Assembly: GCF_050908235.1 (NCBI RefSeq)
Contig: NZ_CP194340.1
Source of the DNA: Pseudoramibacter alactolyticus
GTDB lineage: Bacteria > Bacillota > Clostridia > Eubacteriales > Eubacteriaceae
Length of the DNA stretch: 64,000 nucleotides
Strand: one strand, 5' to 3'
Each line of letters starts with the position of its first letter. Positions within the stretch are counted from its first letter, which is position 1. A program made the translations under genes and the position numbers. Positions 45,001-53,071 of the stretch are shown here, piece after piece. The notes below the pieces were generated by a model. That model ran no database searches, was not told where the DNA came from, and saw only the letters and a list, made by a program, of their open reading frames with translations.

Positions 45001-45866
45001 AGGCGGGAAACGTCAGTGATTTCAGGCATCATTTTAATCTATTAAAATGCCGGGAAATTAACGATTTGCACCACGCGCAGGATGCTTATCTGAATGTGGT
45101 GGTGGGGAATGTATACCACACAAAATTCACGAAAAATCCGATTAATTTTATTAAAGGCTATCGAAAGGACCGCAAGGCATATGCTTATCATATGGATCAG
45201 ATTTTTGATCACCCGGTAAAACGTAATGATATCATCGCCTGGCAGACCGATAAAAATCAAAGCATTGCGACGGTTAAGAAGGTGATGGCCAAGGGGACCC
45301 CGCTGGTCACCCGGATGAGCTATGAAGAACACGGCGAGTTGTCGAATCAGAATATTTGTAGCGCAAAAGCAGCCCAAAAAGCAGAAGGAAAAGGCTATTT
45401 ACCCATCAAAAATTCGGAGCGGTTGTCAAATACGCAAAGATATGGCGGCTATAATAAATATGCAGGCAGTTATTTTTTCCTGGTCGAGCATACTTTAAAA
45501 AAGAATCGGGTCAGAACGATTGAAACAATGCCCTTATTTTTGCGAGATACGATTAAAACTTCGAAAGACTTGTTGAAATATTGTTGCGAATCTTTAAAAT
45601 TAGAAGCCCCCTCCATTCGCGTAATGAAAATAAAAATGGGTTCACTTTTAAGCGTCAATGGAGCTTTTGTGTATTTGACGGGAAGAAGTGGGAAGAAACT
45701 AATCACGCCTAATGGCTTTCAACTGATACTCCCTCAAAAATGGCAAGATTATATTCGATTATTGATTAAAACAAAAGATTCACCTGACGATGTAGAGGGA
45801 ATAAGCGGGGAAAAAATATCGAGTTCTATGATATTTTGGTGGAGAAGCATACAAAGACATGCTTAA
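42093..45866 (+). CDS. cas9: Cas9 endonuclease, type II-A, truncated by a frameshift
   Basis: 1257 residues as read. RuvC-I is LGLDMGTGSVGWA (Asp8), followed by the bridge helix RRSHRVARLRRQR, RuvC-II KIFIEMARDV (Glu near 779), HNH YDIDHIYPRHFV (His near 862) and RuvC-III DLHHAQDAYLN (His994, Asp997). All nuclease residues are present. The frame then leaves the family sequence at an A6 run (45811-45816) and ends after a few wrong residues. The proper C-terminus continues in the -1 frame to 46138. With one more A the protein would be 1348 residues, the normal II-A size, and its stop would overlap cas1 as ATGA. The missing part is the end of the PAM-interacting domain. AAGG lies 10 nt before the ATG at 42093. 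Confidence 0.9.
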   Translation: MTYYLGLDMGTGSVGWAATDKNYKLIRAKGKDLWGVRLFQTAKTAAERRSHRVARLRRQREKVRIGYLKTIFSDAINKVDPGFFQRLDDSFFYAEDKNINQPYALFADTGYTDVDYYRDYPTIFHLRSTLIHDTSPKDVRLVYLAVLNMFKHRGHFLASNLSENGVDDFGDIYQQWCKSVPKPVQISDPEAKTEKIENILSKAGISNTRRLEALLEVFGIKRRDAFAEVLKLWCGLKGNLSKIWSETDFSDLDNTKPALSFKDSNLDMVLSQLEEILPDEDYSWLMLTKQIYDWSLLSGMMKDASGKSYDYLSDARVASYQKHSEDLKTLKRFYHDNHLSAAYDQMFRVMGKDNYSAYAGSVQSKKEVVRRGASCGIEELYKRIKKDLKPVPDCETKQIILENIERGTFLPKQLTRDNGVIPNQIHVHELKAILKNAENYLPFLKEGSELTNSEKILQLFQFQIPYYVGPLYSDENNYAWVVRKEGGRVFPWNFAEKVDEKASAEGFISELVARCTYLDNEKVLPKASLLYEKFMVLNELNNLRINGERISVDIKQELYQNLFTRGKKVTLKKVRDYLVAKGYFASDEEIDFSGVDDGFKNTLSSHQKFKEIFDVEVLNDWQKSMSEKIIFWATVYGDSKKFLKERLEDAYGNELDQKQIKRILGLRFKDWGRLSEAFLNLEGKNSKTNQSQTIIEALWNGDGTNNFNLMELLSSQFTYRDTLKKRALKGEKTLTNITYEDLSDLYLSPSVRRMVWQTILIVKELRQVLGAGPAKIFIEMARDVTLKAGTRTTSRRQQLLDLYKNVQTESRNWVEEIETQEESRFRSKKIFLYYTQMGQCMYTGEPIVFKDLFNRNLYDIDHIYPRHFVKDDSLINNLVLVKKQANSHKSDTFPIENSIQQARRDFWKWLSEKGLISREKFNRLTRRTSFSDEELAGFISRQIVETRQGTKAVAQIFENALPDSEVVYVKAGNVSDFRHHFNLLKCREINDLHHAQDAYLNVVVGNVYHTKFTKNPINFIKGYRKDRKAYAYHMDQIFDHPVKRNDIIAWQTDKNQSIATVKKVMAKGTPLVTRMSYEEHGELSNQNICSAKAAQKAEGKGYLPIKNSERLSNTQRYGGYNKYAGSYFFLVEHTLKKNRVRTIETMPLFLRDTIKTSKDLLKYCCESLKLEAPSIRVMKIKMGSLLSVNGAFVYLTGRSGKKLITPNGFQLILPQKWQDYIRLLIKTKDSPDDVEGISGEKISSSMIFWWRSIQRHA

Positions 45867-46138
45867 AGAACAGACCTAATCCCATAGGGGAAAAATTACG
45901 AGAATGGCGGAACGATTTTATAGCTTTAGACAATCAGAAACAATCCGATATTTTGCTGGAAATTCTGAAATTGACAACATTCGACAATTCGGGTGCTGAT
46001 TTGAGAGCGATTGGCGGGAAGAATCAATCAGGAGTGAGTACGATCGGTAAAAAAATATCAAGTCAAAAATCCGTGGTGCTTGTTCATCGGTCTGTCACCG
46101 GAATTTTTGAAAAACAGGTGGATTTATTAAGCATATGA
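45806..46138 (+). pseudogene. cas9: Out-of-frame 3' end of cas9
   Basis: The -1 frame, open from about 45788, reads NIEFYDILVEKHTK, then KLREWRNDFIALDNQKQ, ADLRAIGGKNQSG and VHRSVTGIFEKQVDLLSI. This is the C-terminal end of II-A Cas9 proteins (HQSITGLYETRIDLS in Streptococcus pyogenes). It has no RBS of its own. Unless slippage at the A6 run restores the frame, these about 105 residues are not made. Confidence 0.9.
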
Positions 46139-47034
46139 GTTGGCGAACCATTGTCATCACTAGTAATGCCAAATTGGACTATCAAATGGGTTATTTAGTG
46201 GTGAGAAGTCAGAAAACGACAAAAATATTATTGTCAGAAATCGGCACCCTGGTCGTGGAGAGCACAGCGGTTTCCATGACGGCTTATCTTTTGAGCGAGT
46301 TGACCAAGCACAAAGTTAACGTCATTTTTTGCGACGAAAAGCGCAATCCGTCATCGACCTTGCAAGCATTTTATGGCTGTCATGATACCAGTGAAAAAAT
46401 TCGCAAACAAATCAAATGGACAGATTATATCAAGTCAGCCGTATGGACAGAAATCGTCACGGAAAAGATCAGAAAACAAGCAGCATTACTGAATGCGCTT
46501 GAAAAACCGGAAGCCAAAATACTCAAAGGCTATGTCGGTCAGGTGACATTAAAGGACGCAACGAATCGGGAAGGGCACGCCGCAAAAGTATATTTCAACG
46601 CATTATTTGGGAAAAAGTTTACCCGTTCGTTGGAGTGTTCGATTAATGCTGCATTGAATTATGGTTATACACTTATTTTATCCGCTGTTTGCAGGGAGAT
46701 CGTGTCGAATGGCTACATGACACAAATTGGCTTATGGCATGACAACATGTTCAATCCCTATAATTTGGGTTCTGATTTGATGGAGCCTTTCCGACCATTG
46801 GTGGACCACGAAGTGTATAATATGCAGCCTCAACAATTTGAAAAGAATGAAAAACACAAAATGCTGGATTTATTAAATCATACCGTACAAATAGATCGCC
46901 GCGATGTATTTTTGGGAAATGCAATTAAAATTTACGTTAAATCGGTGTTCGATGCCATTAATGATAAGGATATTGCCCTGATTAGGTTTTACAAAGATGA
47001 GTTATCGTTTTATGCGCGTGATCATTTTATTTGA
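46135..47034 (+). CDS. cas1: Cas1 integrase, type II
   Basis: 299 residues, beginning WRTIVITSNAKLDYQMGYLV and SEIGTLVVESTAVSMTAYLL, the type II Cas1 N-terminus. The C-terminal helical domain has GLWHDNMFNPYNLGSDLMEPFRP, which holds the metal-binding His and Asp/Glu region. With Cas2 it inserts new spacers at the leader end. It overlaps the true cas9 stop by 4 nt and cas2 by 38 nt. Confidence 0.95.
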   Translation: MSWRTIVITSNAKLDYQMGYLVVRSQKTTKILLSEIGTLVVESTAVSMTAYLLSELTKHKVNVIFCDEKRNPSSTLQAFYGCHDTSEKIRKQIKWTDYIKSAVWTEIVTEKIRKQAALLNALEKPEAKILKGYVGQVTLKDATNREGHAAKVYFNALFGKKFTRSLECSINAALNYGYTLILSAVCREIVSNGYMTQIGLWHDNMFNPYNLGSDLMEPFRPLVDHEVYNMQPQQFEKNEKHKMLDLLNHTVQIDRRDVFLGNAIKIYVKSVFDAINDKDIALIRFYKDELSFYARDHFI

Positions 47035-47317
47035 TTTACCAACGACCACGGCTGCTGATCGGCGAGATTATGCACAATTTCGAAAATTTTTAATTAAAAA
47101 CGGTTTTTTTATGATGCAGGAAAGTGTGTATTGCAAATTGGCCCGGAATACGCCGGCGGCAAATGCCATTATTGAGGGAGTGCGCAAGCATAAACCCACC
47201 TCAGGATTAGTGCAGGCCATGAAAGTAACAGAGAAGCAGTATGCCGCAATGGAATATATTGTAGGATCCAGCTCAAGCGAGGTGCTTAACACAGATGAAC
47301 GATTGGTATTTTTATGA
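46997..47317 (+). CDS. cas2: Cas2 endoribonuclease-fold protein, type II
   Basis: 106 residues. MSYRFMRVIILFDLPTTTAADRR is the usual start of type II Cas2, with the Asp of FDLP at the metal site. FRKFLIKNGFFMMQESVY follows. It bridges two Cas1 dimers in the adaptation complex. The gene begins inside cas1 and overlaps csn2 by 4 nt. Confidence 0.93.
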   Translation: MSYRFMRVIILFDLPTTTAADRRDYAQFRKFLIKNGFFMMQESVYCKLARNTPAANAIIEGVRKHKPTSGLVQAMKVTEKQYAAMEYIVGSSSSEVLNTDERLVFL

Positions 47318-47991
47318 TTTTAGTGAATGAAAAATATGATTTAAAAATAGAGATGCGGGAAAATAGATCATGCTGCCTTGTTGTGGAAAAACCCGAATAC
47401 CTGGCAGATATGATGATGGATTTAATCGCACAAAGCCAAGGAGATGAAGGCGGTTTTGTGCTATCGGATCATGGCAGCCTTTTGCCAATAAAACATTATT
47501 TGGATTTGCAAACAGATATTTTTCATTTGGATTTAAATCAGCGCAAAGTGATGAAGGGGATCTATGCCGCATTAGAAGAGGTAGCTCAAGAAGAAGTTGA
47601 AGCCAAAGGTGAAATTACAACTGCGATTATTTCTGTATTGGAGCGGGTCACCAGCCGTGCGGCTTATGATAATCTGACATTTGATTTTGATTTTGAATGG
47701 GAAAATTTATTTAAATTTTTTCATCTCCGCATTGAGGAACAATCGTTATCTTTAGAAGAGAAACTTGCAGAGTATTTTAAAATCCTTTCTTTAGTCCTTC
47801 GGAAGCCGATCTTATGTTTGCTTCATGCACATATCTATTTTTCAGAAAAGCAAATCCGTGAATTGATTCAACTGAGCAAATATCAAAAACTTCAGTTGTT
47901 ATTTATTGAAGCACGGGAACCTAAAAAAATTCCGGATGAAGATGAAGATATTTATATCTTAGATCAGGATCGGTGTGTTATTATTAAATAA
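47314..47991 (+). CDS. csn2: Csn2, type II-A adaptation protein
   Basis: 225 residues of the Csn2 family. It starts with a beta-rich head, has the helical region KVMKGIYAALEEVAQEEVE and ends with LQLLFIEAREPKK, then ILDQDRCVIIK. Csn2 forms a ring tetramer that threads DNA ends and joins Cas1, Cas2 and Cas9 during spacer capture. Its presence makes the locus II-A. It is the last cas gene, directly before the array leader. Confidence 0.88.
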   Translation: MILVNEKYDLKIEMRENRSCCLVVEKPEYLADMMMDLIAQSQGDEGGFVLSDHGSLLPIKHYLDLQTDIFHLDLNQRKVMKGIYAALEEVAQEEVEAKGEITTAIISVLERVTSRAAYDNLTFDFDFEWENLFKFFHLRIEEQSLSLEEKLAEYFKILSLVLRKPILCLLHAHIYFSEKQIRELIQLSKYQKLQLLFIEAREPKKIPDEDEDIYILDQDRCVIIK

Positions 47992-48050
47992 AGAGATCGT
48001 GAATAAGCTGTTACCTGCAGTCATAAGGTTCGGTGAGAATCGATTTTGAG
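47992..48050 (+). promoter_or_regulatory. CRISPR leader
   Basis: 59 bp between csn2 and the first repeat. The last bases, GATTTTGAG, meet the repeat start GTTTGAG. In other II-A systems the leader-anchoring site is at this position. No clear promoter is seen, so the array may also be read from the cas operon. Confidence 0.6.
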
Positions 48051-48819
48051 GTTTGAGAACCTTGTTATTTACGATACTTCTTTAGCTTCCTGGATCATGA
48101 TGCACAGCGGATCGATGGTTTGAGAACCTTGTTATTTACGATACTTCTTTAGCGGCGCACCATGATACAAAAATATCACACCAGTTTGAGAACCTTGTTA
48201 TTTACGATACTTCTTTAGCAAAATCATGGCTAAGTATAATTCATACACGCGTTTGAGAACCTTGTTATTTACGATACTTCTTTAGCAAATGAGAACCGTG
48301 GTAAACATAGACTCCGGTTTGAGAACCTTGTTATTTACGATACTTCTTTAGCTTTTCAGCGTCGCTGATATCCTCATTGGGCGTTTGAGAACCTTGTTAT
48401 TTACGATACTTCTTTAGCAAAAGGTCTTTGAAATCATCAATAAGACATGGTTTGAGAACCTTGTTATTTACGATACTTCTTTAGCCCACATAACGGGCCT
48501 TATCTTCCGGCAACAGTTTGAGAACCTTGTTATTTACGATACTTCTTTAGCGTACATGCGCCACGAAGAAGTGAAACAAGAGTTTGAGAACCTTGTTATT
48601 TACGATACTTCTTTAGCCAAGGGATCCGCGGCTGCGGCGTGCCCCGGGCGTTTGAGAACCTTGTTATTTACGATACTTCTTTAGCCCTGACACCCACAAG
48701 CGAGCTTGAAAGCTTCAGTTTGAGAACCTTGTTATTTACGATACTTCTTTAGCGATGGCCAGTGTTTTAACCGGCACCTGCCGGTTTGAGAACCTTGTTA
48801 TTTACGGTACTTTTTTGAC
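48051..48819 (+). CRISPR. CRISPR array: 12 repeats, 11 spacers
   Basis: 36-bp repeats begin GTTTGAGAACCTTGTTATTT and end ACGATACTTCTTTAGC. Starts are 48051, 48118, 48184, 48251, 48317, 48383, 48450, 48516, 48582, 48650, 48718 and 48784. Spacers are 30-32 bp and all differ. The last repeat is degenerate in its 3' third (ACGGTACTTTTTTGAC), so the leader end is on the csn2 side and transcription is on the plus strand. The first two-thirds of the repeat pairs with the tracrRNA anti-repeat. Confidence 0.98.
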
Positions 48820-48903
48820 ATAAGAAATATTTATTTGATGATATGTTGTATTGTACTTGTAAAACGGATCAAAACCCGCCCTGCGAAAAAATTTAAATTT
48901 TGC

Positions 48904-48932
48904 TTGATGCCCGCTCGATTCTTTGCTATAAT
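48904..48932 (+). promoter_or_regulatory. tRNA promoter
   Basis: TTGATG (48904-48909), 17 bp, TATAAT (48927-48932), 13 bp before the tRNA. Confidence 0.8.
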
Positions 48933-48945
48933 CGTTCGTGTTCAA

Positions 48946-49019
48946 GCGGGTATAGCTCAGTGGTAGAGCCCTGGCTTCCCAAGCCAGTCGCGAGAGTTCG
49001 ATTCTCTTTACCCGCTCCA
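48946..49019 (+). tRNA. tRNA-Gly (anticodon CCC)
   Basis: 74 nt including encoded CCA. The acceptor GCGGGTA pairs with TACCCGC (with one G-T). The anticodon stem CTGGC / GCCAG encloses TTCCCAA, giving CCC. The T-loop is GTTCGATTC. tRNA genes are common island borders; here it stands at the downstream side of the CRISPR locus. Confidence 0.95.
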
Positions 49020-49033
49020 TTTTCTGAAATTTG

Positions 49034-49068
49034 AAACCCGCATTTGTTGTAAGGCTTTGCGGGTTTTT
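49034..49068 (+). terminator. Terminator after tRNA-Gly
   Basis: AAACCCGC / GCGGGTTT stem followed by TTAATTT. Confidence 0.85.
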
Positions 49069-49304
49069 AATTTATACAGATTGTGCATTTGCTGGCAATA
49101 AATATAAATTATTTTAAAAAGATAATTTTTATCATTATTTACAATCTTTTTTTCAAATAATTTGTTTTTAACTTCCGAGTTCAATAAAAAATCAGGATCA
49201 TGTCTCAAATCCCGAAGTATAATCTTTAACAAAGGGAGCCTTAAAGGGCTTTTTTATGTGTAGTGCTATCTTATTATTTTATCATCATCTGCGTGACATA
49301 CGAA
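49069..49304. other. AT-rich gap without a gene
   Basis: Only a weak hairpin (GAGCC TTAAA GGGCT then TTTTTT, about 49235-49255) is seen. It could act as a terminator. Confidence 0.4.
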
Positions 49305-49361
49305 AAAATTATCGTTTTTCGATAAAATAATGATGATAATCGTTAAAATATATGCTATCAT
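49305..49361 (+). promoter_or_regulatory. Promoter and candidate operator of the DUF2975-HTH pair
   Basis: The inverted repeat TTATCG TTTTT CGATAA (49309-49325) and a further GATAATCGTTA (49335-49345) precede an extended -10 TGCTATCAT (49354-49361). The HTH protein two genes downstream may bind here. Confidence 0.5.
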
Positions 49362-49380
49362 TAACAAAAGGGAGGCTCGT

Positions 49381-49983
49381 ATGAAAAAACGCAGGGGAAA
49401 TGTTATCCGATATGAAACAATAGGGATTTGCATCAAAGCATTGACGTACGCACTTTTGATTGCATTGATAATAAAATTGCTTGTCGGAATTTGGATAATG
49501 ACAAAATCGCAAAACAATTTTATGGTAAGAAAACAATTTAGATTAACAATGATATTCTTGCCGCCTGTCTTTTCACAAAATTTGTTAGGCTATCTTTTCA
49601 CTAAAAAAATCGATATTTATCCCAAGACGGTTTTTATAATTGCATATATGGCCCAGATTGTCCGAATAGGAATTCTTTTCTGCATCTGTCATTCGATTTC
49701 AAAATGTTTTGATAGAGTATTGAATAATGAGACGCCATTTTATTTGGGGAGCGAAAAGATGTTTTTTAATGTTGCCGTGCTTGTAGTTTGTTACTGGATA
49801 GTGCCGTTTCTAATTAAATATTTATCATTTTTTATAAGTGGATATATTAAAGGATATGTGTACGTGGATGTAGGGAATAATCATTTAATATTCATTTTCA
49901 TAATGATAATGTTACTGGGGTTTTTATTTAAAACACAAGAATTTGGGAAGTTTTTGCAAAATGAATCAGACGAAACGTTGTAA
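49381..49983 (+). CDS. DUF2975 membrane protein
   Basis: 200 residues, four hydrophobic segments (about 17-36, 76-100, 125-148, 160-182). It is a DUF2975-type protein, recognised by this topology, by EFGKFLQNESDETL after the last helix, and by its HTH partner. GGGAGG lies 7 nt before the ATG at 49381. The family's function is unknown. It is almost always encoded with a small Cro/CI-like regulator, as here. Confidence 0.75.
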   Translation: MKKRRGNVIRYETIGICIKALTYALLIALIIKLLVGIWIMTKSQNNFMVRKQFRLTMIFLPPVFSQNLLGYLFTKKIDIYPKTVFIIAYMAQIVRIGILFCICHSISKCFDRVLNNETPFYLGSEKMFFNVAVLVVCYWIVPFLIKYLSFFISGYIKGYVYVDVGNNHLIFIFIMIMLLGFLFKTQEFGKFLQNESDETL

Positions 49984-49987
49984 ATAA

Positions 49988-50224
49988 ATGGGAATTGTTT
50001 TGAGATTAGACCGAATTATGGCGGATAGAAAGATTTCTCTATCGGAATTGTCAGAGAAGGTTGGCATTACCAATGTTAATCTCTCAAAAATCAAGACGGG
50101 AAAGGTAAAAGCAATTAGGTTTTCGACATTGGATGCTATTTGCAGAAGTTTGAATTGTCAACCTGGGGATATTTTAGAATACCAAGATGACGAGGAAATA
50201 AAAAAAGGATCAGGAGGGAAATGA
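49988..50224 (+). CDS. Cro/CI-type HTH regulator (YozG-like)
   Basis: 78 residues. The helix-turn-helix reads ISLSELSEKVGITNVNLSKI and TLDAICRSLNCQPGDILEY, the HTH_26 type found with DUF2975 genes. It starts 5 nt after the DUF2975 stop without its own RBS, so translation is probably coupled. Probable autoregulator of the pair. Confidence 0.88.
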   Translation: MGIVLRLDRIMADRKISLSELSEKVGITNVNLSKIKTGKVKAIRFSTLDAICRSLNCQPGDILEYQDDEEIKKGSGGK

Positions 50225-50612
50225 AATGCAATGGATCAGCAATCCAGAGAAGAAAAATGTTATTTTTAGAGGACCTTCTTGGTGCCCTCGTATGGGCGCA
50301 GCATGCCGCGGTAATAATCCGCCTTTTTGTAGTATAAAAACATCACACTGCAAAAAATTACAGGCCTGTGCGATATATTTCCACGGCAAGCAGGAGAAGC
50401 AAATGGAATGGTTGAATCATCCAGTTCTCAAGGTCTCGCATCCATTGTAAAGCTACAAATAAATTATTTTAAAATTTATTATATACTTTATCATAAGGGA
50501 AAAATTTATGGCATGGAATGTTTTAATTCAAAAAAGGGACAAAATTATTATTGTGGTAACATATGATGATTCTATATATCCATTTTTTGATGAGATAATA
50601 AAATCAAAATAA
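50225..50612. other. Gap with a possible minus-strand gene fragment
   Basis: The minus strand at 50266-50345 reads FLYYKKADYYRGMLRPYEG and stops, with codon use like a real gene but no start. The plus-strand 74-codon frame at 50226 has an RBS but no recognisable product. I count the stretch as non-coding or decayed. Confidence 0.3.
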
Positions 50613-52121
50613 ATGAAAAAAACAAAAAACAAAAAGTGGGATTCAAACATGGGCAAAGGATCCATAAAAAGAAATTTTCTGCTGAACAGCCTTTTGACGA
50701 TTTCGTCTTTTATTTTCCCGATGATCACGTTCCCATATATTTCTCGGATATTGTTACCGGCGGCCATCGGCAGGGTCAGTTTCGCCACGTCCTTAGTGAC
50801 GTATTTTAATTTGATAGCGCAGCTGGGGATTCCGACCTACGGCATTCGGGCTTGCGCTCAGGTTCGCGATGATAAATTGAAATTAACGCGGGTTGTTCAG
50901 GAGCTTTTGACGATCAATTTGCTGATGAGCGGGCTGGTGTATCTTTTATTTTTCGGGTTGCTGATTTTGGTGCCGCAGCTACAGGACGATCGAACGCTTT
51001 ATTTGGTCATGGGTTCAGCCATTTTATTTAACGCGCTTGGAATCGACTGGATGTATCAAGGATTGGAGCAATATGCCTACATCACAAAGCGGTCGATCCT
51101 CTTTAAATTTCTCGCCCTCATCATGATGTTCGCTTTCATTCATCAGCCGAAAGATTATATTATTTATGGCGGCATTTCCATTTTTGCCGCTTCCGCTTCA
51201 AATATTTTGAATTTTATCAATGCGCGGAAATTCATAGCGATGCAGTACGTCGGCGGGTATCGATTCAAAAGGCATTTTAAAGCGATCGGCATCTTTTTTG
51301 CCATGTCGTGCGCGACGATTATTTATACCAATTTAGATACGATAATGCTTAAATGGCTGACGACCAATACCGACGTCGGCTATTATAATACGGCGGTAAA
51401 AGTCAAGACCATTTTGGTGGGCGTCGTGACTTCTTTGGGCGCCGTTTTATTGCCCCGGGCATCTTATTACGTTGGAAATCACATGCTAGAAGATTTTCGC
51501 CGGGTTAGTAAAAAGGCCATTAATTTCGTTATGGTTTTTGCCGCGCCCGTCAGTCTTTATTTTATTCTTTTTGCAAAACCGAGCATTTATTTAGTGTCGA
51601 GCGGCGCTTTTGCCGGTGCGATTAAGCCGATGCAAATCATTATGCCGACGGTGATGCTGATTGGCATCACCAATATTCTGGGAATTCAAATATTGGTGCC
51701 CCTGGGGCGGCAAAAGACCGTCATGTGGTCAGAGATAGCCGGCGCAGGCGTGGATTTTCTGGTCAATTGGCTTCTCATTCCCAAGTATGCATCGGCCGGC
51801 GCGGCATTCGGAACCCTGCTGGCAGAAATCGTTGTTTTAATCGTACAATTTGTTTCGCTGCGCCGCGAAATTAAATTGATGGTTCGGCAGATATATTTTG
51901 GAAAAATAGGTTTGGCGTTGCTGGCCGGCTGTATTTTTTCTTTTTGGATCTTGAAGATTAGCCCGATCTTTACCGCGCATTTTGGCAACATCGTGGGAAA
52001 TCTTATCGTTCTGGCCCTATCCGTCAGTCTGTTTTTTGCTGGGTACGTCATGATCCTTTTGTATTACAGAGAGCCGATGACCCTCTATATCAAGGACCAG
52101 ATCACGGGCTTTCTGCCCTGA
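50613..52121 (+). CDS. Oligosaccharide flippase (Wzx-like, polysaccharide biosynthesis)
   Basis: 502 residues, about 14 membrane segments. IKRNFLLNSLLTISSFIFPM and FPYISRILLPAAIGRVSFA at the N-terminus are typical of MOP-superfamily Wzx flippases, which move lipid-linked oligosaccharides across the membrane. No glycosyltransferase or polysaccharide gene is adjacent, so its pathway is unknown. The ATG at 50649 (MGKGSIKRN) is an equally good start; neither has a strong RBS. Confidence 0.88.
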   Translation: MKKTKNKKWDSNMGKGSIKRNFLLNSLLTISSFIFPMITFPYISRILLPAAIGRVSFATSLVTYFNLIAQLGIPTYGIRACAQVRDDKLKLTRVVQELLTINLLMSGLVYLLFFGLLILVPQLQDDRTLYLVMGSAILFNALGIDWMYQGLEQYAYITKRSILFKFLALIMMFAFIHQPKDYIIYGGISIFAASASNILNFINARKFIAMQYVGGYRFKRHFKAIGIFFAMSCATIIYTNLDTIMLKWLTTNTDVGYYNTAVKVKTILVGVVTSLGAVLLPRASYYVGNHMLEDFRRVSKKAINFVMVFAAPVSLYFILFAKPSIYLVSSGAFAGAIKPMQIIMPTVMLIGITNILGIQILVPLGRQKTVMWSEIAGAGVDFLVNWLLIPKYASAGAAFGTLLAEIVVLIVQFVSLRREIKLMVRQIYFGKIGLALLAGCIFSFWILKISPIFTAHFGNIVGNLIVLALSVSLFFAGYVMILLYYREPMTLYIKDQITGFLP

Positions 52122-52243
52122 TTGGTCCTGGCTGGGAAAACCGACAGAGCTTGCCTTACAACTTTAACGGCTCAAAAAATTGATTTTTTTGTGCGGAGTC
52201 TGCCGGCGTAGGCGGGAGGCGATCGGCGGCTTCAAAATAGTTA

Positions 52244-52271
52244 TTGACATATGTCGAAAATGTGCTATAAT
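52244..52271 (+). promoter_or_regulatory. Promoter of the DUF134 operon
   Basis: TTGACA (52244-52249), 16 bp, TATAAT (52266-52271). Confidence 0.8.
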
Positions 52272-52300
52272 CAAAGACAAGAAAACCAAGAGGTGGCAAA

Positions 52301-53071
52301 ATGGCGAGACCCTGCAAAAAAAGACGCATCGGCGGCACCCCCGGCTGCAGGCGCTTCGGCCCCGGCCGGGGCGGCTGTCCGGCCGAAAGCGCGGTGACCC
52401 TGAGCGTGGAGGAATACGAAACCCTGCGCCGCATCGATTACGAGGGGCTGAGTCAAGCCGACTGCGCGGCGGTGATGGCGGCGGGGCGCACGACGGTGCA
52501 GGCCATTTACCGTTCGGCCAGGAAGAAGCTCGCGACTGCCCTTGTGGAAGCCCGACCGCTGATCATCGGCGGCGGCGATTATATTCTAACGTCGGTCGCA
52601 GCGCCGATCAGCAAAGGAGAAAACATGGAACAACGCATTGCAGTCACTTATGACGACGGACAGATTTTTCAGCATTTCGGGCACACCAGCCAGTTTAAGA
52701 TTTACGACATTCAGGATGGGGCGGTGGCGGAAACCGCCGTGGTGGATACGAACGGCCAGGGGCACGGCGCCCTGGGCGGTTTTTTGAAGAACGCCGACGT
52801 GGACGCGCTGATTTGCGGCGGCATCGGCGGCGGGGCGCGCATGGCGCTGGCGGACGCCGGCGTCGCGCTTTATGCCGGCGTCTCCGGGGAGGCCGACGCG
52901 GCGGTGGCGGCCCTGCTGGCCGGCACCGCCGCCTATCAGACCGAGGCCAACTGCGATCATCACGGGGAAGGCCATCACTGCGGGCACCATCATCGCCACG
53001 GCGAGGGACATCCCCACGACGGGCAGCACCATTGCGGGCACGCCGGAGCCCATCGGGAAACGCAGGCATGA
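52301..53071 (+). CDS. DUF134 / NifX-NifB-like (Nitro_FeMo-Co) fusion protein
   Basis: 256 residues in two domains. Residues 1-95 are DUF134: ARPCKKRRIGG, a cysteine cluster, then a sigma-like HTH (GLSQADCAAVMAAGRTTVQ). Residues 108-205 are a dinitrogenase-cofactor-like domain (IAVTYDDGQIFQHFGHTSQF, ALICGGIGGGARMALADAGV). The last 45 residues are His-rich (HHGEGHHCGHHHRH), which suggests metal binding. There are no nitrogenase genes here; the role is probably metal-cluster or redox sensing. It overlaps the next gene by 4 nt. Confidence 0.88.
   Translation: MARPCKKRRIGGTPGCRRFGPGRGGCPAESAVTLSVEEYETLRRIDYEGLSQADCAAVMAAGRTTVQAIYRSARKKLATALVEARPLIIGGGDYILTSVAAPISKGENMEQRIAVTYDDGQIFQHFGHTSQFKIYDIQDGAVAETAVVDTNGQGHGALGGFLKNADVDALICGGIGGGARMALADAGVALYAGVSGEADAAVAALLAGTAAYQTEANCDHHGEGHHCGHHHRHGEGHPHDGQHHCGHAGAHRETQA

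Noticed and set aside
45836..46138. Separate 100-residue gene between cas9 and cas1
   Set aside because: Its sequence is the Cas9 C-terminus in the -1 frame; it is not an independent gene.
50226..50450. 74-codon plus-strand ORF with five cysteines
   Set aside because: It has an RBS, but the opposite strand has more coding-like sequence and the product resembles nothing.
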